A stretch of DNA of 64,000 nucleotides from assembly GCA_026182355.1 (NCBI GenBank), contig JAPFBL010000114.1, positions 369,501 to 433,500 of the forward strand, read 5' to 3'. Under the pieces are notes generated by a model, which had not been told where the DNA came from, did no database searches, and was given only the letters and a program-made list of their open reading frames with translations. Numbering within the stretch: position 1 is the stretch's first letter; the number at the start of each line of letters is the position of its first letter. This DNA is from Hermatobates lingyangjiaoensis. Lineage: Eukaryota > Arthropoda > Insecta > Hemiptera > Hermatobatidae. The position numbers and the translations under genes are program-made. Below are positions 46,430-56,229 of the stretch, one piece after another.

Positions 46430-48290
46430 AAAACTTCAAAGTAACTGGCTGAAAACCACTGTATTTTTTCACCTTACTCAATTGTTTATTACTCCTGAAG
46501 ATTGCATGGTGGTTAAATTATTGAGAATTATGAGTGCTGGTCTTTTTTCAGGTGTTTTAGCTTTAAAGTTTTAGTTGCATACTCATTTATTCACCATTTA
46601 TTTTTTAAACTGTCGTACATATACAACAGGATTTACAAGAATTGCGTGAAATAAGAACGAATGTCCAAACGGCAGTAATATGTTCTTAAATGAGGTAAGA
46701 TCTTTAGACTAAATAGTCAGTCAGATGTACTTTTACAGGTTTGTTTAAGATGTATTTTCGTATTCAAGTATCTTTTTGTAACAGTCTTATGGTTCTGGTA
46801 TATCGACGTTGGTGAGTTGTAAGATCATGAAAATTTAACCGGATCCAAAAAAGCAATAAATAGCCAGAGGCTAGAAAAATAAGTGACCAAAGTGAAACAG
46901 AGAAATAGGAATGATCTGTGATGAAACATGGTTATCTTACAGTTGCTATGTTATTATTGGCTATGCCTTTAGAGGATTGTCATGTCTGATGGGTAGTGAA
47001 ACTTTTATGTGGGCTTATCAGAGCTCCTCTCATTGTAGAGTGCAGTGAATTATCGAAGCAGATATACAAATTATTGAACGGGGCACCCTTTTATAGACAT
47101 GGGATAGTTATCTTGTGGTAAAATTACAAAAATTCTCCAGATATTAACAGAGAGTTCATAATATTTGATTAGAAAGTAGCAAAAAACTCTACTATTCCTA
47201 TTGTGAAAAAAATAACTCAACTGAATGAACTGAATCCTGTGCAGTACTTTCTATATTACTTGTTCCTTTTTTGTTACAGTGTTCTTATTCTGTTCTGTTG
47301 TTTCTACATCGAGTTAACCGAATGGTTATCTTTTGACGATTAATTAATATAATTAAATAAGTCTGGAATGAGTCAGTTTTAAGGTACAAATACATCTTAC
47401 TTCTCCAATACATAGCGTTTATTTAAAACCATTTATAGAGCTAAACAGCATATATCCTTGGGAAAAGAGACAAAAACCATTTCCCAAATTATTTTTTTTC
47501 TCTTCGGAAATGATATCATTTTTTTTATAATGGTTTATCAATGTCGTATTTATTTATTCACATACATGGTGTGGTGAATGAACTGATTAAGTCTTGTTCG
47601 GGTTTGATAGTGTTGCTTGATTCATTTTTAATGAAACATCGACTTACTCTTCTTATGAGCCTAAAATTTACCAAATGCAGGTTGTGTCAGTCTTTTCAGC
47701 CGATTGAACCAATAACACAATACTGATATCCAATTAATTTTCTTGCTTTACAGTTGGCAAGACTTTGTTATTACCATTTTTCGGAGCTTTATTAACCCAA
47801 CTCATTTGTAACATTTTAATTATCCCCCTTTTTTTTACGAACATTACGTTTTTTAATTATTTTTTCCTGAAAAAGTTGTCTGCGTTAAGCCTTCTCAATT
47901 ACATTTCATAAATGCTTTCTTTAGGAAGGTATTAAAGTGAAAAAAAGATTCTTGTGGTAATCGGCTAACCTCAGTCTATTCGCCAGATTAACTTCACGGC
48001 AGTGAGTTTTTGAAAAATTTAATAAACCTTATCCTTTAGGTTTACATTTTTTAATTAAGGCATCAAATAGTTGGAGAGTACTGAGTTGTTTGTGAAAATA
48101 AAAGTAAAATTTAAAATTACTGGCATAAAATTGAATGCGAGCAAATTTAATTTTAAATTATGGGATTTTGCAAAATGTTTATAGTTGTTTAATGTCTTAA
48201 ATGAACCTGGATGACGAAGACATTACAAATAATTTTGGGGAGTTCATCTCAGTTGGACTATGGCTACACGATGGTTCATTCCAGTATAAC
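46430..48290. other. noncoding stretch
   Basis: AT-rich. A plus-strand frame near 46890-47047 (GMICDETWLSYS, then CYVIIGYAFRG) vaguely recalls decayed DDE transposase text, but it is too short to assign. Nothing else supported. Confidence 0.4.
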
Positions 48291-48429
48291 CTGTAGATGC
48301 TCCGTGTGGTTCAGAGTTCGGTCTTCCTTAAATGTTCTCATCCACATAATACCTGTATGATGGCCAGAATACCTTTTATAGACAGAAATCTGGATGTGGA
48401 ACATGATTTGATTTTGAATCCGTTGATCG

Positions 48430-48592
48430 CTACATCACTGTTTACAACCATGAGTAGATCACTGTTTACAACCATGAATACATCACTGTTTACAACCATG
48501 AATACATCACAGTTTACAACCATGAATACATCACAGTTTACAACCATGAATACATCACAGTTTACAACCATGAATACATCACTGTTTACGTT
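48430..48592. repeat. 24-bp minisatellite
   Basis: CACTGTTTACAACCATGAAT recurs every 24 bp about seven times, with L/Q-type variation between units (CACTG or CACAG). In one plus frame it encodes an eight-residue repeat, TMNTSLFT or TMNTSQFT, inside a 108-codon open frame from 48297 to 48623. Because the period is a multiple of three, the frame stays open by default. I see no evidence that it is a gene. Confidence 0.85.
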
Positions 48593-49432
48593 ATCCATGC
48601 AAGTCTTCTTTTCGAGCTCTTAATTCGACTATCAATCAACTCCCAAAGCCGCTGCAGAAGCTTCGCTTCATGGTAACCACCTCTCACTACACTTGTCTAG
48701 AAGATCGAGGCAATCTTACAACTTTTGACCTATAACAACGCATGACAGGTATTATGACCCAACGCATTATATATGACCTCTTTCATATATAGCAGCACAC
48801 CAATTCAAGAGGTGGTTAGAGGTGGTAAGGTGGTTAAAAACTACAGGTTTTAAGTTTTTTGATGGAAATATTAGTTTTTCTTGGAATTAAACCATCACTG
48901 TCTGATCTAATTGTGAATTCAGGTCATATTTCATGTTTATACTCACTTTTTACTTTAAAACAAGTGAAGTATAATTTTTATATTTCAAGTTATTATGAAA
49001 AAAATCTAACAACTTTGAACGGCTGTATACTGTTCGACGTCCCGTGAGTTATTTTTTGACATATTTGTGATGTTTGTGGGTGTAGGTGTGTGTTTATGCA
49101 TCTAAATGTTTGTGTTCAGTTTCCAAATCGAATCGTTGACAAATCTTGATGAAATTGGTTAGAAATATATTCTATTATATAGAAATGTACTTTGTTGGTG
49201 TAGGTAAATTCTCATTCTTTATATGAAAACAAGTAACTGATTTTTTCTCCTTAATCTGGTTGTTCTAGAGATTTCAAAATTTAAATTTAGAATTGTCTTT
49301 GTGTGAGTAGTCTCTAATAAATTATTAATAAATTTTGAATTATAGCAAAGAGCAATAGAACACTGTCAATTTCATCCATTGAGTTACCTGGTCGTTAGTT
49401 TTTGGATGCTTTTATTCTTAATTAATTCACAT

Positions 49433-49746
49433 GGTTCAATAAGAGTATATTCTAAATAAGAAAAAAAAATAAGAGCCACTTATATACCGAGGCCAGCATA
49501 ACTGTAACCGTTTTGACATTCGAAACCTGGTAGAATTTCGCGAGTAAATTGATTGGTCAAATGCGTGACGTAGCATCGTGGTGCCCGCCTCCGCGAGGTC
49601 CACCTTTGACACCTTCAAGTTGTTTGTGGCAAACCTGGGGGTGACGAAAGGGCAACATGCAAAAAATCGTCGGCCTGATTTGATTTATTGGTGTTATGGC
49701 TGGAAAGCTAAGGTACACAGTGATCGAAACAGGTTCAATAAGAGTA
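49433..49746. mobile_element. 284-bp insert with 15-bp target duplication
   Basis: GGTTCAATAAGAGTA is perfectly repeated at 49433-49447 and 49732-49746. The 284 bp between (49448-49731) are GC-richer than the flanks. Read on the minus strand they contain TACGTCAC (CRE-like), GACCAATCA (CCAAT box) and, about 85 bp further, TATATAAG (TATA box), and end in a run of nine T. The duplication length fits retroposition. The element is unlike the tRNA-derived SINE. It could be a retroposed gene fragment, a new SINE type or a solo terminal repeat with an unusual duplication. Confidence 0.7.
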
Positions 49747-49749
49747 ATT

Positions 49750-52700
49750 TCTGAGAAACAGATTAATTTTTAAAACTATAATTAATTACAAATAATCAGT
49801 TGGAATAATATACTTTTATGGTATTAATTACATCATCCATATAAAAAAAAAGGTAAAGGCTTGAAACAAGTAAGGACTAAGAAATCGACCGAGCTAGACA
49901 TAGACTTAGGCAGTAGCTTACACCGTTCTATGTGGAATTATTATCACATCTTATGCTCATTTAAGTTAGCAACTGGATTGTCTTCAATAAGTCAATAATT
50001 TGCAAGAGGAAAACAAGTGAGTTTTTAAGCAGAATCACAAAGCTGTCTAAAAGCAGTAAGGACTGCGAGTTTCACATAAACTGCGTCTATTTCTATATAG
50101 TTTGCAAAAGAAAATATTACACTAAAAAGACAACTGCTAAGTTTCTTCTATAGTAACTTGTCAGATTGTTGTAAAACAATTATTCTATTTTTTTTATAAC
50201 TTGCAAAATGTATACAGCAACATTGAAATAAATGAACTTTATTATCCACAACTTCACTAATTCTTTGATCACAGAGCTTCATTACGTTTATTTGACAGCC
50301 AAAACAAAATAAATCTAAAAAAAATATATCTTCAATAATTTTAATAACATTTCTATTTATAGTAAAATTGAGAGTTACCCATTCCTCATTTTTATTTATA
50401 TGTTTAATTATTCTAGCAACATTAAATGATATTAAATATTTTCCAAAATATTTCTTTCAAATATAGCTATTAGAGTGTTTTCTTTTATTATAATACTGGT
50501 TTCAAACTTCATAAATGTTTTAGTTTCTCTAACTGCTGATGAGAAATGGTGAGAATGTTTAGAGGATACGTATTTGAGATATTTAATAGCTGTCCACCAT
50601 AAATCTATCTCCTTCATTATTAGAATAAGAGGTTCTCATATTTCAGAAAACTTCTATAAAATATTAGAGTTTCATTATACGAGAAGAATAACCTATCTTT
50701 TTCTCTTATTTTAAATTTGATCATATTCTGTATTTTTCAATTCAAAAAAGATTAGAATTTAGTTTTAGATATTTTTTTAAAAGAATCTCATATAATGGAG
50801 TTTAAATTCTTAATAGTTATTTATTATTGACAATAAAATTGAAAAATTGCAGTTGGTGTGTAAAAGACGAAAGTTTTGCCTTTCAAGCTCTATTTTATTT
50901 TGCAATTGATATATTAGTTTTGATTAGAGGTTTTATTTTTTTAATAAAATCCTTCCAAAAGAAAATTTTATAGACATTTCATTTACGAAATAGTCTCTTA
51001 CCTATGAAAAAATGTTAAATAATTTTCATTATAATGTTGAAACTTATTTATTCTGTAATATCTCTAAAAAAAAATTTTCTACTTCTTAAGTACTTATTTG
51101 TTTTATCATTACTTTTGCTTGAACTGGCTTTGAAGTCCTCCTAGAGACCAGAATAGTCTTCAAAGCTAGTCATCACTTTGGTAAGCCTGAGTATTGGACC
51201 AACCAATCTATTAAGTCCTTACAACTAATACCAACATTTTATTGGAAATATTTCATATCTTGAAACTTTTATAACCGTAAGCATTAATGTTGTGTTTACT
51301 TTAAAAATCCTCCAATATAAATAAAACATATTTGTATAAAGATTTACTATATGACTGGGGATAACTTCGTTATTCTTCCTATACCCAGAATAAATTTTCT
51401 TTGCTTGAAAAGTATCTAACCATTCAGATGTACGTTGGTGATGACGATATTAGAACTATTGTGCTTTCGGAGATGTAGATTTCTGTCAGGATGGAATTCA
51501 CGAAGAATTCCACCTCATTTTGGACTCATACGTGTACAATGTACTCATGTGTACTTATACTTCTACAATACTAGTCATATTCTAAAAAATCGTTTCTACA
51601 ATATGATAAGTTCCTTAATACTAGTGGTAATCATAAGGAAGGTAATATGACGTGAATATTTTATGCAAAAGTAAAATTATTTAAAAAAAAATACATTTTT
51701 ACCCTTTATATCAAAACGATACATACTTTAAAAGATGTCTTATACATTAGGATGTCTGTTTGCATCTGCTTTGAAAATTAAACCAGTGGATTCATGAAAT
51801 TGTGTATTTTTTAAATACTACCAAGTAATCGTCGGTTACTTGGTAGCAATTTCAAGATATTCTTCGGTTCTATAAATACTTTGAGAAAAATCTTACACGA
51901 TATATGATTACTTGTGCTGCAGTATGTTTGTAAGTTTACCAGAATTTGTGAATAGCATCGAATTTTAATGCAATTCAAACATAAATGGACCTTCTAAACA
52001 TTTGTTTCTATTTAAAGCAGTAACGCCGCATTTACAGCTTGAATTAGTTCTGTTAGACTTTAAACTTCATTTCAAGAAGTTATTTTTCAATGTTCCAAAA
52101 CTAAAAATCGTTATTAAAAGGAAGTTTTCAAAGTTTATTATAGAACACTCAGAAAATATGTTCTATGTTTTTTTATGAGTGAACCATTTTTTTTGCTGTG
52201 TATTAGAAAGTAGTTTATGTTCCAGGCTTCGTTTGGATATTTATGTTTACGACTTCATCTGACTTTACACACGGAATATTTCAATGGTTCAAGCAAAACG
52301 GCTGGGTTTGACGTGTTCCTCCAGACTGCTCGTGGTTGTAGCTCATGACTTAAGTCGGGCTATTGTAACTTGAAGGATTCTTGCAGATTTTTGGTACTTT
52401 ACTTGACCTGCTGACCCCATTAAGTGCCAGTGTCCTTTCTCCATCATCTGATTTTCATTTGAAAGATATATGATTATTCTAGGAAAATTCACGATCTCTA
52501 AATATTTTACTTCTAACCATTTTTATAAGTTTTTCATTTAATAATGAAGTAATTAGTTCTTTCAATATTTTTTGTAAGAAAACTCAGAGCTTTCTTTTCA
52601 TTACAGCACATGGTTCTATAGTTTACAATAGTCTTATCGCTTACTTCCAGACCGACAAAAGCTGCATCGTCCAACTTGAGTAACAAAAGTAATTTGCAAA

Positions 52701-53700
52701 CTCTATTGGGAGAGAGTGTTTGTACTGTTTGTTTAGAAGACTAGCGGATTAGTGGTTTATTTGTCTTTTGACTCCCCCTTTGGGAGTGGCGGGTCAGCTT
52801 TAAATATTAAGAATGTAAAAGTTGCATGCCTGAATCTCAAAGTTACTTGTACCTTAATTAACAATCTCTCAACTTGTTAGTTTTATGTTGGTTATTTAAA
52901 AGCATTTTAGTGTATTTCTTCTCGGGTAGATTATTTTGTTAAACTATTGCGTGTTGACTATATTATATATTTCTCTTTTAATAATTACGTAATTTTGTAT
53001 TCCTTCTACAAAATAAATCACCTGCAAATATTTAAATATATGTAAAACAGTGTGAGAATAATGTAACGCAAATAATCTAAAAATCAATACATAAATTAAA
53101 AATATCAAAAGTAAAATGTTCATTATGGGGTAAATTTGGCTTTAATTTAATATTTATATACTTCAAGGTTGAAATGAGGTATGTTTCAGACAAGGACTGA
53201 AATGTTTCTATCTTTCATGAAGATTTCAGTATTGATCAATCTCACGTACCGAAACCAGCTGACTAATTATTGAAGTGATTAATAATTTCGACCTTAAACT
53301 GAGTTTGCTGAACTTTAAATTAGAGTTTTGTGTTAAGCACCATGTAGGATGGTGTATTGCTATATAATATCTCTTTCTATTCCCGAGTAGGACTTGTGTG
53401 AAACAGCATTTTCTTCTTTGTCTGGGTATAAGTACCGAAATAAATTAAAACCTGATGAAGATTTTATGCGTACTATATAAATTAGAGTTCCTAGAATATA
53501 ATAGTTACAAGGCATGCAGAATACCTGTGGTTAATTTACATACAATGAACAGTGAAGTTTAATTCAGATGTAGTTAAAATCAGTTATTCTAACGTCAGGA
53601 AAGGTGAGTACTTACATTATTCATTATAAATCTTCAATAAACATATTCACGGAATTTTGAAATCATAAATAACGTTTTGATAAAAAAAAATGCGTGACCA
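49750..53700. other. long AT-rich noncoding stretch
   Basis: No supported gene. A minus-strand acceptor-like site near 52455 followed by MMEKGHWHLMGSAGQVKYQK, with a stop after about 34 codons, could be a terminal exon of the 55-60 kb gene. No phase or motif evidence beyond an open frame supports it. Confidence 0.4.
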
Positions 53701-53829
53701 TAAGATAAGAGTGGAGAGCGATGTTTTTCTGGAAGTGCGATAAACTAAGAAGAATTTGGCAGGTGGTACTTAAAAGGTTTTTGTCTGGAGTTACGACTAG
53801 TGGAGTGGATTCTTCCTGTAGGTCGGGAG

Positions 53830-54115
53830 ACAACATGCGGTCATTCGGAAAATGTGCGATGAATAACTGTCAGTCATTCGGACAAGCGATGCATGACCTT
53901 CAATAATTCGGATATCAATGACGGTCATTGGGATATAATGCGATTCATGATTGTCAGACATTGGGATAATGTTGCGTTGCTCGACAATCAGTCATTCAGA
54001 CAATGTTTGTCATTCATGTTTGTCAACCATTCGAACAATGTTGCATTCCTTGACAGTCAGTCATTCGGGCAATGCTGTCATGGTAACTTTGAGTCATTCT
54101 GTGTAAGTCTCGGAA
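53830..54115. repeat. degenerate GTCATTCGGACAATG repeat cluster
   Basis: Variants of CAGTCATTCGGACAATG appear about ten times at irregular spacing, interspersed with TTGCATT/TTGCGTTG pieces. It is an old tandem array. The open frames here reflect the repeat. Confidence 0.65.
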
Positions 54116-54143
54116 ATGTTAGTGACATTTAGCTGACTCTAAG

Positions 54144-54195
54144 TCAGCTTTTCTCAACCGTGGTTCCTCCGAAAGATCCCTAAGGGTTACCTTAG
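54144..54195 (+). mobile_element. possible hAT terminus
   Basis: CAGCTTTTCTCAACCGTGG followed by TTCCTCCGAAAGATCCCT resembles hAT left ends (CAG...TTCTCAAC..TGGTTCC). No matching right end or transposase text was found within several hundred bases. Confidence 0.3.
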
Positions 54196-54724
54196 AGAAT
54201 CTAGACGCTAATGAAATGTTAATTTCCATTTAATTTCTTATGAGTAATATTCTATAAATATAAATACAAAACATGTTCCATAAACAAATATAGCTGTTAT
54301 CTGTTCTCATTTCATTTAAATTGAAGTATTATTGTAGTTATGTAACATTGTTTGTTAAGTACATTTTTTCATTTCAGTTTAGAGTTTATGTACTTGAATG
54401 AAACATCTCTGTGGTAATATTATAAGGATAATTATATTTATAAGTTATATTTATCCTTACAACTAAATTTGACAAAAAGTATATTTTTTTAACCAATTCA
54501 AATATATATATATATATTTAATAATTAATATTTTTATTTAATGGTGTAGTGTAGTTCCAGTGTATATGTAAAAAATAAATTATGGATTATAAAAGTAAAT
54601 CGTTTGGCGAGCTGGTTTATTCTCTTCCCTGCAGTGGAAGTCCTTAATTTAGGATATTGGAAAAGGTATCTAGGAAAAAATGAAAATCGGCAAGCAATTT
54701 ATTAAGGAGCAAACCTTCTTTCAA

Positions 54725-54800
54725 ACATATTTTAAGATCTTAGTCTTGTTTTTCCATTTTCTTATTGTGGTTTGATCATTGATATATATATATATATAAT
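54725..54800 (+). repeat. solo fragment of the GATCTTAGTCTTG palindromic family
   Basis: AAGATCTTAGTCTTGTTTT, then CCATTTTCTTATTGTGG matches the 3' part of the 18.2-kb copy and stops at a TA run. It lacks the hammerhead core. Confidence 0.6.
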
Positions 54801-54877
54801 AAATGAAAATCCTAAACAGCTCAAAGCGGACAGATAAATAAATGAAAACGACAACACATAAAAAAACGATAGCACTT

Positions 54878-54920
54878 ACTGCATCAATATTTCGAACTGA
54901 AGTTCGTCATCAGAAAGGGA
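54878..54920 (-). ncRNA. hammerhead-like motif
   Basis: Minus strand CUGAUGA (54907-54913), extra C, GAAC-UUCA-GUUC, GAAA (54890-54893), the AUAU palindrome, U, GAUG. Core bases are complete apart from the insertion. Helix I is two pairs at most. Confidence 0.58.
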
Positions 54921-55003
54921 ATAGAAGAGAAGAAGAAGAAGTACGTGCGTTCAGGACTGTCTCTCGCAGTTCTGAACGCACGTACCTCTTCTTCCCTTCT
55001 ATT

Positions 55004-55046
55004 CACTTCCTGATGACGAACTTCAGTTCGAAATATTGATCCAGTA
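55004..55046 (+). ncRNA. hammerhead-like motif
   Basis: CUGAUGA (55010-55016), extra C, GAAC-UUCA-GUUC, GAAA (55030-55033), AUAU, U, GAUC. Partner of the minus-strand motif at 54.9 kb; UC/GA begins helix I. Confidence 0.58.
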
Positions 55047-55490
55047 GGTGTTTTCGTTTGTTTTATGTGTTGTATTTTTCATTTATTCAATAATATATAC
55101 ATATATTTATACATACATTATGACATTTGCTGTGTAAATAGCAATAGCAAATAGAAGTGGTGTCGAAAGATGTGATTTGCATTTTTTACACATGTCTTTC
55201 TCGAAACAAGATAGTATTTAATAGGGTTACTTCTTTTTATAAGGGTAAACAGATTGAGAAACAACGCTTCTATATCTGTGTACACATCCCTTAGCTTCAT
55301 TAAATACATGAGGCTCTTTATCCATTATATCCACCTCTAAAAACTTGATAACTAAGTTTTTCAATGACAAAAAATATGTTGCAAATGTTTTACTACATCA
55401 GAATGGACCAACAAAATTTTCAATTCTTCTGTTGTACGCTTGGGTGTTAAGAATGAATTGTCTCAATTTAATTCCTAGCTTCCACCTTAC

Positions 55491-55605
55491 CATTGAGATG
55501 GCCCACAATATGAAAGAAAACAATATTATAAAGCCGCCATTACTGTCAGGCGAGATTTCAAGATTCCAGTCGAGTTTTCCCAGAGCTTCATTCGTTGCGG
55601 CAGGC
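55491..55605 (-). CDS. multi-pass membrane protein, exon 4 of those visible
   Basis: Minus strand. The acceptor TTGTTTTTTTAG precedes 55605 and the donor ATG|GTAAGG follows 55491. The first base completes the ACG codon left by the previous exon, then 38 codons are open: PAATNEALGKLDWNLEISPD, then NGGFIILFSFILWAISM, a membrane segment. It ends in phase 0. The other two frames contain stops. The phase agreement with the exon at 56.06-56.23 kb is the main support. A further exon must lie downstream (lower coordinates), since there is no stop. Protein family not recognised. Confidence 0.6.
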
Positions 55606-56057
55606 CTAAAAAAACAATTCCTGAATTTGATTAGCGTTATTAATTTTTAGAATGCAGGGTGGCCAGTATGTCAAAATACATTAACTGTTTTCATTAGCTT
55701 TTTGGTAATAATAAAAATATGTGATTACTCACAGTTTTTTTCGATTCAACATCAGACAATCGATGCGTTCTTTTAACAAACTTTTAATGATATAAGTTTG
55801 TTTGTTTTTAATTTTTAGGTTTTTTCAAAAATTTACTTTAAATGGTGCCATAAAACTGAATAAATATGTTTGTGTGTGGAAGATATGTGAAGGATAATGC
55901 GTTATAGTATAAATTAAATCAATTATTCAATTGAGGTTGATTACAAGATATCTTTGTACTTAAACGCAGGACTAAGTTTAAGGTATCCTGAAGAGGAATA
56001 TATACGAGTCTTAGATTTGCTTAGACACAGGTGAGGAACACTGTGTGTTTGACTTAC

Positions 56058-56228
56058 GTGGAGTATCTGTAGGCACCTAAGGCCTGCAAGAGGACGCATA
56101 GGTAGTAGGTCAGGATGGGCGTAGGAATCTGCCAAAGCCGAAGACAGAATGGAGTCCACAAGAACATTAATATGTTCAAACTAAGAGCGAGGATCATTCC
56201 CATTGTTTGGAAGTCCTTGTCTTCCTGA
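56058..56228 (-). CDS. multi-pass membrane protein, exon 3 of those visible
   Basis: Minus strand, 171 bp between TTTTTCTAG and CCAC|GTAAGT. The first base completes a Phe codon from the previous exon, 56 codons follow, and two bases (AC) carry over. It reads QEDKDFQTMGMILALSLNI, then LMFLWTPFCLRLWQI and PTPILTYYLCVLLQALGAY, giving two membrane-spanning helices joined by a short loop. Near-consensus splice sites and a frame with no stop make this a confident exon. The host protein would sit in a cell membrane. Function unknown. Confidence 0.7.
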
Positions 56229-56229
56229 C

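Larger units (their letters stand above)
54836..55090. repeat. palindromic element with two hammerhead-like motifs
   Basis: The left end (AATAAATGAAAA..) pairs with the right end (..TTTTTCATTTATT). The arms run through GACAACACATAAAA to cores on opposite strands, and then to a very GC-rich inner hairpin around GTACGTGCGTTCAG / CTGAACGCACGTAC at 54940-54987. A (TA)n run lies just to the left. Confidence 0.78.

Noticed and set aside
45560..46444. Very long open frames (up to 294 codons) over the CA block on both strands
   Set aside because: They encode only His-Thr or Cys-Val dipeptide repeats and follow directly from the (CA)n microsatellite.
48297..48623. 108-codon frame with an eight-residue repeat
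   Set aside because: The 24-bp minisatellite has a period divisible by three, so the frame stays open automatically. No start context, splice signal or complexity supports a protein.
53721..54132. Open frames in the GTCATTCGGACAATG cluster
   Set aside because: The frames simply translate a degenerate tandem repeat.
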